Shown: positions 30,634 through 43,132 of the stretch, piece by piece | Position numbering within the stretch: position 1 is the stretch's first letter | Layout of the letters: each line of letters begins with the position of its first letter | Assembly (NCBI GenBank): GCA_907163375.1 | Contig: CAJQUW010007109.1 | Location: 62,001-126,000, forward strand | From: Prostheceraeus crozeri | Lineage: Eukaryota > Platyhelminthes > Polycladida > Euryleptidae | DNA length: 64,000 bases | Direction of reading: 5' to 3' | Translations under genes and position numbers: made by a program | Notes under the pieces: model-generated | The model's input: the letters and a program-made list of their open reading frames with translations, nothing else | Told to the model about the DNA's origin: nothing | Database searches by the model: none

Positions 30634-32836
30634 AAAATATTCGAAACATTCCAAAGGAATGCTACCAACAACGTCGTCAGCCGAGGACCACCCACGAGTT
30701 TCAACCCCTTTCCTCGGAACTCGCTTGCCTGGGTGGCGGGGTCCACTAAGGATGATCAGTCCTTAGCCGTTGTTGGGAGAAAGCCTCGAACGGCTCCATA
30801 TCCACGCAGATCCTCTCCTTGCTGTTTCACTCAAGTCCTTCTCTGTTCTCATCGCCTCTTTTCCTAATCCCAGCGTCTTCAAAAATCGGATCATTGAAAG
30901 TCCCACGAATCCGCGGCACCCGACTTCAACCGGCAAAGTGTTGACCCTCCAGTCCCTGAATCTACACTCTTCTGTCACTTCTATGTATCTGTCCATCTTC
31001 CTCTCGTACGCTTCCTCCATCCGATCCTCCCAAGGCACCGTTAGCTCGACTAACATGCACGCCCTCTGCGATATTGACCAGATAACTAAATCTGGGCGCA
31101 ATTGGGTCACCACCCCTATCTCCGGTGGGAACTTGAAACCCCCGTTTACGTCACACGACACCTGCCAGTCTTTCGCGATACTCAAATGAGTCCAACCTTC
31201 CCCATCTTTCCGGCGAACTTTCGGCACAGATTGTCCCTCTCTCACAAACTGGATCACTTTAGTACCCTCCTGTTCCCTGTTTCTCTCTATCGCTTTCACA
31301 ACTGCTTGGTGCAATACCTTCAGTACCTCATTATGCCGCCACGTGTACATCCCACCACTGAGTCTGTTAGGACACGCACACAGGATATGATGTAAGGTCC
31401 CTCTCTGCCCACATTCACATCGGTCGCACTCCTTCACTTTCCACTTCTTCAGATTTGCTGGAGTAGGTAGCAAATCATAGGTCGCCCGAATCAAGAACCT
31501 CAGCTCCCCGCGAGACTGCCCCAATAAATCCTTCCATGACATACGCTGGCATGTGGCTTCTTCCCATCTCATCCACGCTCCCTGTTGTGGTTGACTACTG
31601 GCTGCCACCTTCCATGACTCCTCTTCCGCACGCCTTACCTCTGTTGTTACCAGCTCTCTTTTATCCTTGCCTGTAGCCTTTGACCACCATTTCTTTCTTT
31701 GCCAGCCTAAGCCTCGTCTGTCACACTGGACCATACCAACAACCTCGTCATGTCGTAGCCTTGACTCAGCGCTCCTGTAGCATTCTTCTGCTGACCATTT
31801 CCGCCCCGTCTCCACCAAACAGTTGACATCCCTCACTGCCTCATCCGGCGAAGATTTTAGCATTTCCAACACTCTGACCTTGTTGACCTTGAACTCCGTT
31901 ACTAGCGATTCCGTTGGCAATGACAATTTGCATTCATTGCTGAAGAGTGCCGCTTGAGATAGAGTCCTTGGAACACCCAGCCATTTCCTAATCCATACTG
32001 CCATTTTCCTTTGCATCGTTTCCACTGTCGTCATAGCCACGTCGTACATAGTCAAAGGCCAAAGTATTCGAGGTACCACCAAGTGATGCAAACCCCACAC
32101 CTTCTGTACCCCACGTAGTCCCGAGACATGCAGTGCACTCAAGTACTTTTGAAATGTGTCACGAATCTCATGCATCCTTCTTCTATCACTCATGGAGGCA
32201 TCAAACCATCGTCCAAGGCTTTTAACCGGCTTCTCAGACACTGATGGAATCACCTGCCCGTCGATCGAAAACTTTACCCTGCTTGATATTCTACCGAATC
32301 GAATCATCATACCGCGAGATTTCACCGGTTTCACTCTCATTCTTGCCCAATTAATCGCCTTCTCAAGTTTCTCCAATACAGCCCGTGTTGCAGCCGCTGA
32401 CCTACAAACCACTGTCATGTCATCCATGAACGCCTTAACTGGAGGTAATTTCCTTCCATTGAGCTCGACTCCTTCAGTGTGTTGCACCGTCGATAAAACT
32501 ACATTCATCGCCATAACGAAAAGGATAGGCGAAATGGTGCACCCCATTGGTATCCCCTTCTCCAACTTGATCCATTTCGTATCCCACCTCTCAGTCCGAA
32601 ACTTCATGATGAAGTCCTCGTAATAGGCTTTTATCAGCATTTTCACCTTCTCTGGAACATGGTGGAAGTCCAATGCATACATGACCAGTCCATGAGGGAC
32701 CGCGCCATAGGCATTCTCCAGATCCAACCAAACGACACCAAGATCTTTCTTCATTCTCTTCGCTTCTTTGACTGCCGTCCATAGCATGAAATTGTGTTCA
32801 ATGCAACCAGCGATACCAGGTACCCCTCCTTTCTGC
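30634..32836 (-). mobile_element. 5'-truncated R2/NeSL-type non-LTR retrotransposon
   Basis: 2,203 bp between two identical 65-bp direct repeats. The coding sequence starts directly at the 5' end inside reverse transcriptase, so the copy is 5'-truncated. Its 3' end is a short T/A run. The domain order (reverse transcriptase, then zinc motif, then restriction-like endonuclease) defines the single-ORF clades such as R2, NeSL and Hero. The 65-bp target duplication is unusually long and suggests widely staggered cuts. Confidence 0.85.
30763..32836 (-). CDS. R2/NeSL-type reverse transcriptase with restriction-like endonuclease
   Basis: A 691-aa open frame, N-terminally truncated. Reverse transcriptase motifs: LDLENAYGAVPHGL, GIPMGCTISPILF, AFMDDMTV (DD catalytic pair). 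Near residue 490 is a zinc motif CDRCECGQRGTLHHILCACP. Near residue 590 is a PD-ExK-type endonuclease (PDLVIWS...VELTVPWED). The frame is fully open, so this is a recent or conserved fragment. The first Met is not a real start. Confidence 0.9.
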
Positions 32837-32901
32837 AACTACTTATAGGTACCAGGTGTTCATGCATTTTTTGTCGATTTGAATGATTCACTGACGAGGA
32901 A
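32837..32901. repeat. 65-bp target-site duplication, right copy
   Basis: Identical to 30569-30633. From 32902 to about 35300 I find no convincing gene; short frames there look random. Confidence 0.9.
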
Positions 32902-35299
32902 CATGATTTAGGCTTGCATTTTGACACCACTTCAGCACTGTAGGCATTGTTGTCTTTGAAATTCTATTCATGTTGCATTTTTTTATATGTTGTGTATTTT
33001 CAAATGATTGTAATATGAAGGGTGCTTTTCAACCCCCATGTCGGTGTCCATTGCTTGGGAAACGATTGTCAAATCACGTTTTAATTCTATATACCACGTA
33101 AGGCAGAGGTTGAGGTTAGTAAATTCAAATTGTAATTCGAGCTGGAATTTTGTACATGGGATGCTATTGAGAAGTGAGAGACAGGCGTCAGATGGCCATC
33201 CTCAACGAACTGGCAATCTTGTTTAGAAATTCTTATAGTAGATCTACGTATGTACTGCAGGCGCGTTGTCAACCTCGAATCTATCACGCCTTGTCCTGAC
33301 TTCGGCGCTCGTTTTCAGGAATTATAAAAAGAGATGCGAAGAATCTGAAAATAGAAAATGCTCTATGTAGAGAGTCGAGTTGGTGTACCGGTATCAATGT
33401 GAGGGCTGTCAGGCTAGGTCTGGTAGCCTTTTCAATGTCAGTGTTCAGCTTGGAATTCGTCTGTTGCATGTTGTTTGTGTGTGTTCTAACTGCTATTAAG
33501 CATGTCTGAAGGTTTCCTCTTGATTTTTGGTTGGAAAAGTATCTCTGACGGATGCGTGATACCGTGACAGCAGTAACGCAAATGGTCGTGAAACTGTAAA
33601 AAGAAACCCGCAAAAATGAGCTTCGAACTGCAATTGAATTTCTTTGATATTGTTTTTTCAAGAATTAATTATTGAAATGTATGCTTCATTCATGATTACT
33701 GGTATTCTGTGTCATGATCTCTTTATTGGCGTGGTGTTATCATGACTTTGACATCAAATTAGACGTTTGACACGGTTCAGCATCCTGCTGATATTACAGT
33801 GCAACGTCACCCACATCGTCCGCTTTACCACAGCACACGTGTCATGAATAGGCCTAAATTAGCAAGACCATCAGAAATTTCTAAATATCACTGCTAACTC
33901 CTCAGTGTACTCAGCTGTGTAATGACAACCAACTACAGACATATAGAAAGAATTTATCGTCTTTTTTTATGTTGATATAACTATATTTTGTTGCAGTTTT
34001 TATTGTCAAACAATATATGTAGCAACTAATTTTTAATTGTGTTATTAAGCAAAGAAATCGAATTATCATTCAAGGACGAGACCAGATACGCCACATCTAA
34101 TAAATATTCAGCTGATGGCCACAGACTAGCATTGCTACGAAATCGTTTAAATTCATGAAATTTCTTTTGCTATGGTTTTGCTTTATAGAATAACAGCGCG
34201 CGTTTAAATTTGCGCAATTTTTATTAAAACCTACTGAAAAGCCAGTTAAAAAAGTGATATTTTCTTTTCGCTTTATTTTACAGAACTACTAATGTCGATT
34301 TGAAACTCCGAAGTGATAAATAATTATTTGGAAATGTCTTTCTTTAATTTGTTTGTAAATGAACGGTGTTCGAAATATTTCTGAAAATAAATTCCTCGAT
34401 TATAACTCTCATGTTCTTTTATTGATCAACCGCGTGAAGGTGTAATAAGCTACTGATATAGCATAATGTTTAATTGATAAATAATCGCCTTTAACATGAT
34501 TGAAACGGGATAACCAATGGCAGAGTAAACAGTGGGAATGGCATAGAGGTATAAGATGAGATTTATTTTTCTACCAATAGCAGATAATCGATCGATATAC
34601 AGTTGTAATAAATATGTAAACCATATAGGTGGAAACTTCTTGTCAGTGTTTTAAGCATTTGAGATATCTCCTTTCCCGGGTGTTTGCAGGGATCATGCTA
34701 TCACCAGCAGGATTTAGGCGAGGTTTATTGTCATCAATTCCGTTTTCGTTAACATATTAATAGAATGATAGAAGTATGTCGTTCTTAACCTTTCTGAATC
34801 CCTTCAGTTAAGTTCTATATTCTTCATCATTTCTCCAATTCCATTCACATTTTTTCTAATTTACATTTTGTGGTCACTTTGTCATCTTGGATGTGGGCAA
34901 TAAATGGGTCATACTTGGATATACCCATATGGTGTAGTCCATATGCTGCCCAGATTCGCCCAGATTAATACTACATGTGTTTATTTACAAGTATGCTTTC
35001 AATTTAAGTATGAATAAATCATCAGCTGACAACAATCCAAAGACAGAGAATCAATATTGTCCAAGAGTTCATCACAAAATTGGCGTGGCAATCGAGATGG
35101 ACAATACATGGGATACTCGTGGGGTAGCCCGGCAAAATCGTATTCACATTTTTTGTAAACTAGGATATATTATAAATAAAATCCATAAGAAATTAGTGCT
35201 TATTGAACATTTTTTAACATCGAAATCCCACTATTAAGCGATAAATTTGTGACATTGGATATCACAAAATGCTCCCCACATAGAACCCATTAGCCCATA

Positions 35300-35319
35300 T
35301 GGGTCCCATATGGGACCCA
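35300..35319. repeat. 20-bp perfect palindrome
   Basis: TGGGTCCCATATGGGACCCA, next to further CCCATATGGG words at 35293 and a related word near 34925. It may be a foldback remnant. Confidence 0.7.
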
Positions 35320-35330
35320 CCAATCTCTTA

Positions 35331-35714
35331 CCAGTGGGCGACTGCGGAACATTACATTTTCATAGGCAAAGTTTAAAAGGAGCTGTTCAAGATTATGTGA
35401 TAAATTTTCATAAAGATGAGACCGACATCGAAGCAGTGGTCGATGATGCTAGCACTCTATTTCTAGAGTTACTGAATACATTCTCTGATAGCATTATCAT
35501 GGCGCGATTAGTTGCGAAAATTAAGTTTAGTCATTTAGGAAAGGAAGAGGTGGAAACAAAGACAATGGATCAAACGCACCAAGGAGTCAAGTTTATGATT
35601 AAAACAGACGAATGTGAAGCTAATTCTCAAAAATTGATGATACTAGCGATATGTAGGCCGGACCATATGCCACGATCAATTTTAACGATCGATTCCGTAT
35701 TGAAACCTCAATGA
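35331..35714 (+). other. candidate coding exon, unknown protein
   Basis: A 128-codon open stretch follows a good acceptor (TCTCTTACCAG ending near 35330) and ends at a stop at 35714. Composition is protein-like (acidic helix around DETDIEAVVDDASTLFLELL). No recognised domain. It may belong to the CACTA-like unit or to a host gene. Confidence 0.35.
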
Positions 35715-35944
35715 TGTGCATGCGTCATATAAAAATATATAGAATTATAGAATATATAAATTTATATAAATATATAAAAATATTACTAGAATCACTACAC
35801 ATTGCTATATATCAATACACCCTAGAGTAAAGAATACATGCACATGTATTGTACATGTACATGTGCATGTTAAAATGTTGTTTGAATGTCATCAATCTTA
35901 AGTGCATTTGAAATTACCTATCGCCGTTTTCATCATATCTTCTT

Positions 35945-36020
35945 ATGTCTCGGCGAGCTGTTAACAAGCGAGCAAGGATACAATTACTCAACGATCTCTC
36001 TGTATTGTCTGCTGAAAGAG
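35945..36020 (+). other. candidate first exon, possible CACTA transposase start
   Basis: ATG at 35945 opens a 25-codon basic frame (MSRRAVNKRARIQLLNDLSV) ending at GAAAGAG|GTGAGT, a near-consensus donor at 36021. It lies upstream of the CACTA-like transposase segment at 38042, on the same strand. Linking the two is inference. Confidence 0.3.
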
Positions 36021-36966
36021 GTGAGTTTATTATAAGTATCATTTATTAAACGAGTAATTGTATAGTGGTGTTAAGTCATACATGACTTCTAAGCCATTGA
36101 CTCTTGATAGTCATCTTGTGAAGTTTCCTCCCTTAGGAAGAGTAAAGGTCGAAACGTTTGGGTGTTCTGTTTTTGTATTTTATTCGTTGATTTTGTTACT
36201 TTGTTTTCGGTCATTAAGCTTATCGAAAAGGAAGTGTTCTTATCAGTATTACAATACACTGAAAAGTGATAAATTTGTGATTTGTCATACTTCAAAACAT
36301 CAAATTAATCATTTAACATAAAAAATAATGCAACTTTCATAGAAATCAGATATAATTATGATAATATATGGCTATTATAATAACATCTGATTTCTGACGT
36401 AACGATATATTTCTCGGCATTTTGTTTTATGTCTCTGTTAAAGATTACATCGACATTGTCATGGAAACTACAATTCTTCAATATTCTAGTATGATCAGCT
36501 GTCAAGAACTTCTGAGTCTCAAAATGTTTTTATGTGAATCTGATAGTCAGAATGCTAACAGAAAGAAATATACTAGTAAAAAATGGCCTTACCATATGGA
36601 TATAGTTGTTTTAGAATATTTTGTGTTATTGTATATAATTTTTGTATAAGTAGCATTGTGATTAATTTAATGAGTTTTAAAAAAAATATATATATATAAC
36701 CATGGACTATATAGTCCATGATATAACTATTACATCTGTCAGCATTTTTTGAGCTAAAGAAGATATTCACGCAAATCGATAGCGGTAATAAGCGAGTCAT
36801 TGCGAAATCAAAACCGTTCGGTTGCGTGCCGCAGCCTCTACATTACGATTATACAATTTTGTATATTAAATACATGTAAAGGAAATCAATGAAGGATTAT
36901 TTTGCTCTTGTTAATTATTTACTACCAAATTACAACCATCTTCAAGTAGCCTAATGATTTCATTAT

Positions 36967-37170
36967 GTCCAACTTAAACATAAATTCTCCGCTGTCTCGA
37001 TAGACAGGACAGCAGATAGGCTAATATCATGCATGTCCAACTTAAACATTAATTCTCCGTTTGGGTTACTGCCTCGATAGACAGGACAGCAGATAGGCTA
37101 ATATCATGTATGTCCAACATAAACATTAATTCTCCGTTTGGGTTCCAGTCTCTATAAACAGGACATTGGA
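36967..37170. repeat. three tandem copies of a 70-80-bp unit
   Basis: Units begin ATGTCCAACTTAAACAT (36967, 37034, 37109 approximately) and contain TCGATAGACAGGACAGCAG. The third copy is more diverged. No coding content. The rest of 36021-38041 has no gene I can support; a GGACTCCGACTCC repeat lies near 37565-37610. Confidence 0.7.
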
Positions 37171-38041
37171 TATTGTTGGATGTTAGAAACGGTGATGGCA
37201 AGTTCGAGCGCACATTACCAGTTAAGTGTAATAGCGCAACCTGATTGATTGATACTCTCCGGCAATCATTTTACTAGTCAATTGACCTCTAGTTTCATGA
37301 TAATGTAGGAGATCTTTCTTGTAGTAATGAATAGACGTTTTTTAGCCTCATTTGAAATACATCCAGCCATTAGTAGCTTAGACCCTACAATGTGATAGAA
37401 CACAGTTCGCGCGTATTTCAATAGTTGTTCGCAGCAGTGTATCTACTTTTGTTTGACGGAGAAAGTTGACATCAAGACAGTGACAGCTATGCACAAGGAC
37501 AAATAATTTTTTATTATTCTATTTCGGATCTAGTTATAGGCCGGATTCTAGAGTCTTATCATTTGATAGGACTCCGACTCCAGCAAAAATGATAGGACTC
37601 CGGGACTCCGACTCCGCATCCCTGGTTAGAAGTGTCACCAATTTAGTAATATACACGACTTACGTACACAATGCGAAAAATTCCAAAAGTAAAGATTACA
37701 CTATAGAAAGCTGAAACATACACACGACTGTGTGATCTTTATTCATACGAGCTGTGGTAAGTGAAGAAATCGCTTCGAAATTCTGTCTGATCTTTATTGC
37801 TTTCTTGAAGATCGCAGCGAAAGCAGTATCTGTATGGATTGGCCCTAATAACAGGAATCAAGCACGTTAGATAAGTTCTATTCATCTCAGCAGACATCCA
37901 TTAAAAGTATCTTAAAAGGAAGTTTACAGTTTTTAGTAACCATCTTCCTCATAGCATACAATTTTAGGGGTAGGAGGCGAATGTGCAACTGTAAACAAAT
38001 TTAAATGTTCAAGTTAACGTAAAATAACATATCGTCCCTTA

Positions 38042-38499
38042 TTGTATTCCGAAGCAGAAGGGTGTATTGAAGGATTCAGTGAATCGGCAGAGACATTATT
38101 CTGTAGGCGACTACAAACCTATAATACTCATATCATACGGCATCTGCCGGAGTTCATGAAAATGTATGGTTGCCTTGATCTTTGGTCATCATTTGTATAT
38201 GAAAACTATCTCGGTCTCTTGAAACGGCGATTGAAGTGCACTAGTGGAATGATGAAGCAAACTATTAATAATCTCAATATTATGACTCGTATTTTTTCTG
38301 AAGGGCAAAGTTTTAAATTTACGTACACATGCGACTTTCCTAATAACTGTGCTATATTGGAAGATCAAACCATTATCATCATCACAAGTGTAGCAGAAAA
38401 TGGTTTCGTGGATTTAAATTGTGCTTCTCTCACGATCTATATGACTATCCTTATCCTTCAGTCAATTTGATTATTGGATTTTATCGACAAACGAACAGT
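38042..38499 (+). pseudogene. CACTA/EnSpm-type transposase C-terminal part, cut by Polinton 2
   Basis: The frame carries THIIRHLPEFMKMYGCLDLW, then SSFVYENYLGLLKRR and a helix KQTINNLN. This is the pattern of the DUF4218-like region of CACTA/EnSpm transposases (HxxxHLxxxxxxxGxLxxxSxFxFENxLxxLKR). After about 38390 the sense frame changes by one step (indel or intron), and that new frame runs open to 38505, through the target duplication, and resumes at 60466 beyond the Polinton. The insertion therefore hit coding DNA. Confidence 0.6.
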
Positions 38500-38505
38500 C
38501 AAATA
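38500..38505. repeat. Polinton 2 target duplication, left
   Basis: CAAATA, matching 60460-60465. A 6-bp duplication is the Polinton rule. Confidence 0.9.
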
Positions 38506-39073
38506 AGTAATGGGCAAAAGACCGTTCCAGGACACCATAAAATTCAAAAAAATGGTATCTTTAAAAACGACATAAATTCATGAATTTAGACCCTTTTCAG
38601 GTTTTTCAGACCTAAATTCATGAATTTAGTCGTTTTTAAAGATACCGATTTTTCAAAAAATGGCATTTTTAAAAACGACATAAATTCATGAATTTTGGTC
38701 ATTTTTCAGGTTATGAAGACCTAAATTCATAAATTTGGGCGTTTTTAAAAATACCCAATTTTCAAATTTTTCAAAATCTCAAATTTGAGAATTACAATTT
38801 TCACCCGCCCTTAAAATCATGACCGTTCCAGGACACCGTAAAATCAGAAAAGTTAAGAATCTCAAAATTTGAGAATTACAATTTTCACCGCTAAAATCAT
38901 GACCGTTCCAGGACACCGTAAAATCAGAAAAGAAAAGTTAAGAATCTCAAAATTTGTGATTGTGACATTTTACTTTGAAAATTATGACCGTTCCAGGACA
39001 CCGAAAATCATAAAAGTTAGTATTTTTAAAAATGACTAAATTCATGAGTTTAGACGTTTTTCAGGTTTTTAAA
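38506..39073. repeat. Polinton 2 left terminal inverted repeat
   Basis: Pairs with 59991-60459. It holds internal repeats: four copies of GACCGTTCCAGGACACC (38520, 38821, 38901, 38986) and nested AAATTCATGAATTT palindromes next to AAAAACGAC. The left copy has one extra internal unit, so it is longer than the right. Confidence 0.9.
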
Positions 39074-40321
39074 GTATATCATGTGTCTAAAAATATTTGA
39101 AGGAATTGACATATTCTTAACAATAAGTTTAGGTACTTTTACAATTGTCATTCAATTGTAGAGAACATCTGCTTCTTGCATTTATGAATAAAAAGCATTT
39201 CAGTGTAAAGAGCTGTGATCTCCAACTCAAACATTTGAAAGGAAACAATGTATGAAAGAACAAACAGCTGCTACACCCACTTAGACATTTGTAAGACGTG
39301 GAATATATATCCAGCAAATCCTACTCCAGCTACAGTGCCGTGAAACAATACACAACAATAATAATCGATATGGCTATTTCAAACAATTGTGCTGAAGACT
39401 TATTTAATTAAATAGTGTTTCTTGTCAGTGAAGGTTGTGTCAAAACGCTCTCGTCATATATTTCTCAAAATGAGATAAGATTAATTTGAAGATAGAAGAA
39501 AACAATCGTTGCCAGGGAGGACGAGAAAATTACGAGAGGAATTGAAGAGGAATATATTTTGAGAGGCATGAAATCACAGATTCTTTGTGTGATTTCATAG
39601 AGCCAAAATGGAGAAGATAATACAATTGTAAACTACGCAAATTCTCGTTGCATGAAAAAAGAAACAATTCACTCAGTGTTATGTGTAAAATTTTTATCGG
39701 TAAGCACATCAACTATCTTCTATCTCTTTGTGATAATGACAAGACATATTTTTATAGTGATCAATTACCGAAGTTTCATTTGTTATGAAATTAGGTAAAT
39801 TAGCAGACAAATTTCCTACGCTTTGTTGGGTGTCTGTTTCTCTTGTACTTTAAAAGTCACGACCTAACGTTATCGGAAGATTGACTTCATTGTGTTTAAG
39901 CAATTATGTGTCATTCCAAATGATTCCATTCTTCTCCCAAACAATGGTGCGTCATTTAGCGATAATACCGCGCTGACATATTCAATGGAATTTGGATGTT
40001 AAACTCCGCTATTGTTATTGCGATACGGCCGCACGACACTTTATTTTCAATGTTAGACCTATGCTATTTCATTATATTCTCTTGAATAATGGTGCGCCAT
40101 TCAGCTAAAATACTGCGCCATTCAACTAATCAAATCAACGCGTTAACATTAGACGCGCTGTGAAGAAAATTTATCATTCTTGAAACCCCTCTGTTTTATA
40201 TGCAATGTTATTTCCTCTTGCACATGTAAATACAATAGAGTGTTTCAACCAATGAAACCTTGTCCACGCGTGGACAAATTTACATGTATTTCAATGTATT
40301 CAAATTGAATGTATGCAAAGT
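39074..40321. other. segment of foreign composition inside Polinton 2
   Basis: About 1.25 kb between the left terminal repeat and the LINE, without credible genes. It looks less AT-rich than Polinton 2 genes and contains a GAAATCACA/TGTGATTTC hairpin (about 39569-39599) and the palindrome TTGTCCACGCGTGGACAA (about 40258-40275), itself flanked by inverted ACATGTAAAT/ATTTACATGT. It may be another non-autonomous insertion. Confidence 0.4.
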
Positions 40322-40482
40322 GGATAATAATAATAATAATAATATGCGTTTTTATTTCCAGTAATTAAAAATCGTAGTGTACAAGCAATACAAGGTAATT
40401 AAGGTAATGAAATTAACATCGTATGGAAGACATAAAGATCGTTCATAGGCAATCACAGTATATGGAAAGTTAAGGAAGAACG

Positions 40483-43132
40483 TCAAAGACGACGAATGTG
40501 GCGTTCATTCTCCCATTTTGAGGTTTTAATAATGAATGTGTTGCTGCGTCTTGTGGTTTTCACTGTAGGCATAGTGATCCTTCCGGAAGAAGAGACAGGA
40601 GGCACCAGAGGGTTCAAAATGTGTGATGGGGACTTGGCATGTGAAAGGAGTTTCAAAGAAGCGCACTTTCTTCTACTAGAGATAGGTTCGAAGTGATGAC
40701 TTGAGCACTCTTTGTAATCCCTGCCGCACAAGATTCGATGAAAACGATTTTGAATTCTTTCCAGCTTAAGTGAATTTTCTGTCGACAGTCCAGCTAGTAA
40801 TGGTGAGCAATACTCCAAAATCGATCGCACAATTGCGATGAAAGCGTTGATTAATGATGCCTCACAAACGTCATTTTGTTTAAGCACACGGATGATAAAT
40901 AATCTTCTTGCTGCGGTTCTTACAGTAGCATTGATGTGGGTATTCCAATTATTGTTCGGGTCAAAAATCACACCAAGGATTTTCAGCTCTTCCACCAGGG
41001 GAATGTTCGACAGACGTATAGGAGTAAAGCTTGGAGAACGTGCAATTGCCAACATTTTGCACTTATTCATATTGAGAGGTAAGTCAACGCTCACAGACCA
41101 TTCCAATAGCGAATGATGGACTTCTTCCACGTGAGCATTTGCTGAATCTATAAAGATTGGAAGGCAGGTAGTAAAGTCATCAGCGTATTTCACAATTTTA
41201 CACGGTTTGCCGGATATATCAAAGCTGCCAGTCACAATGGAGAACAGGTAAGGACCAAGTATTGAGCCTTGAGGGACACCTGAACTCACTCTGACGTAGT
41301 CACTTTTCACCATTCCGATGCGCACACATTGCCATCGTCCCGTTTAGTAACTGCTAATCCACTGAATGAAATACGAAGGTAAGTTGCACTCGATTAGTCT
41401 GTTAATGATTATATTGAATTTTAATTTATCAAATGCCTTGATGAAGTCGTAGGCAACGATTTGGATGCCAGATACACCATGATCGTCCAAACATTTGGTA
41501 TAATAATCATGAAGAGCTATCGTGGCGCATGCTGTAGACGACGCGGGTCGGAATCCATATTGATCTCTTCCGTACCCAAGAAGAAGTTTATCTCTCACGT
41601 CATGCAAAATTAGGCGCTCTAATACTTTCAATGGCACAGAAATCACAGTAATTTGGCGAAGTTCATCCACTGATGCCTTTGAGGATTTGGGAACAGGTGT
41701 TGTAATCGAACACTTCCACCGTGTAGGGACAATACCACTTCTCAAAGATAAATTATAAATTTCAGCCAGAGGTTCCGCTATGAAAATTGCAGCCGATTTG
41801 TATAGTATTGCTGGAATATCTGGAGAAGACTTTTTAGTTTTAATTTGACACAAAGCTTCGTAAACATCATGAGTTTCCAATTGTGGTAAGTACTGAGGTA
41901 GAAAAGACAACTCATAATTGTCACTCTCCTGAAAATTATTAGCAAAATTACAGTTAATGACGTTCACAGCGGCTTCAAGAGATCCTATTTGCTCGCAGAT
42001 GGCGTCAATTACATTTTGTCTATTTTTGCCCGATACACAATTGATCGCATGCCATACATTGTTGCCCCTTATCCTTTTATTCCAATTGCGCTTTGCCTTC
42101 TCGATTTCATACTTTACTTTTTCCCTAAAATGGGCATATTTCGAATAATCTCTTTCGCGGTACGCCTTCCACCGACTATTAATCAACTGCTTTATAACAG
42201 GAGTCATCCAAGGCTTGTCGTTCTTCGTGAAGGTGACGTCATTCACAGGAATACAGGATTCGAAGGCCGAATCAAGGTTATCGTGAAAGTAATGGCATTT
42301 GCTCTCTATATCGTAACGATTGTCATATACAGGACTCCAGTCCATATTCATTAGACACTGCACAAATTGATCTACATTTGACTCACGGAGATCGTAAACT
42401 GGCTTTTTGATATACAAACTTTCGTTTTTGATAGGCACAAATGGGGTTGCCAGCATGCACATATGAGGAATTTTCGAGGTGTCAATAGGTAGCTCAGTTT
42501 TTACTGTGTACATATTCACAATTCCCTCAGACATCAAAATATAGTCCAGCTGAGAGTTTCCGTAGGTAGGTCCGACATATGTATTGACCAGATTAAGGTT
42601 AGAGCAGACCTCGGCAGTAGGAAATCTATTCAGGTCACCGCATAAGACTATGTCATGATTTGGATAGTTCGCTAAAATATCATCCATGGTGTCAATTAGA
42701 AAGTTTGTTATCACTGACTTACATGATACAGACATAACAGGAGGAATGTAGATGCCAATCATGCATAAATCTGGAGATCCCTTAATAGCCACAGTCTCAA
42801 TACCAGTTGGTACATTTCTCAACTGTATAACATGAGCTTGCAAATGATGTTTTGCCCAAATGGCAACTCCACCACCCATTCGTCCTTCTCGATCATTTCG
42901 AAAAACCCTGAAGCCAGCTATTGAAAAAAATCATCACTGTGTAAGTATGAGAACCACGTCTCAGTAGCGCAGTAGCGACAAAAATATCAACGTTCATTCT
43001 GGTTAAAATTGATGAAATAATTTCGATTTTCCGCACTGCTGATCGTGTATTTGCTAACAAAATTTTTGGCTTTTCTTTTTGATTTCTTGACTTGCTTCTA
43101 TCACGCATATTACTGTTAAAATACACATTCAA
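40483..43132 (-). pseudogene. LINE ORF2: endonuclease and reverse transcriptase, two breaks
   Basis: Three open parts in order: 42893-43132 (start of the APE-type endonuclease), 41344-42879 (rest of endonuclease with LCGDLNRFP and LDYILMSEG, then reverse transcriptase to IQWISSY) and 40483-41325 (SSGVPQGSILGPYLF, KYADDFTTC catalytic box, then the C-terminus). The first two are in different frames (shift near 42885). The last two are in the same frame separated by a single TAA at 41344-41346. ORF2 opens 4 bp inside the end of ORF1. Confidence 0.85.

Noticed and set aside
30770-32623. Plus-strand ORFs at 30770-31189 and 32156-32623
   Set aside because: Antisense shadows of the R2-like reverse transcriptase frame.
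33038-33661. Short ORFs between the R2-like element and the CACTA pieces
   Set aside because: No domain, no splice-site support and no composition bias; probably chance.
36940-37180. CRISPR-like direct repeats
   Set aside because: The copies are contiguous tandem units without spacers in a eukaryotic context.
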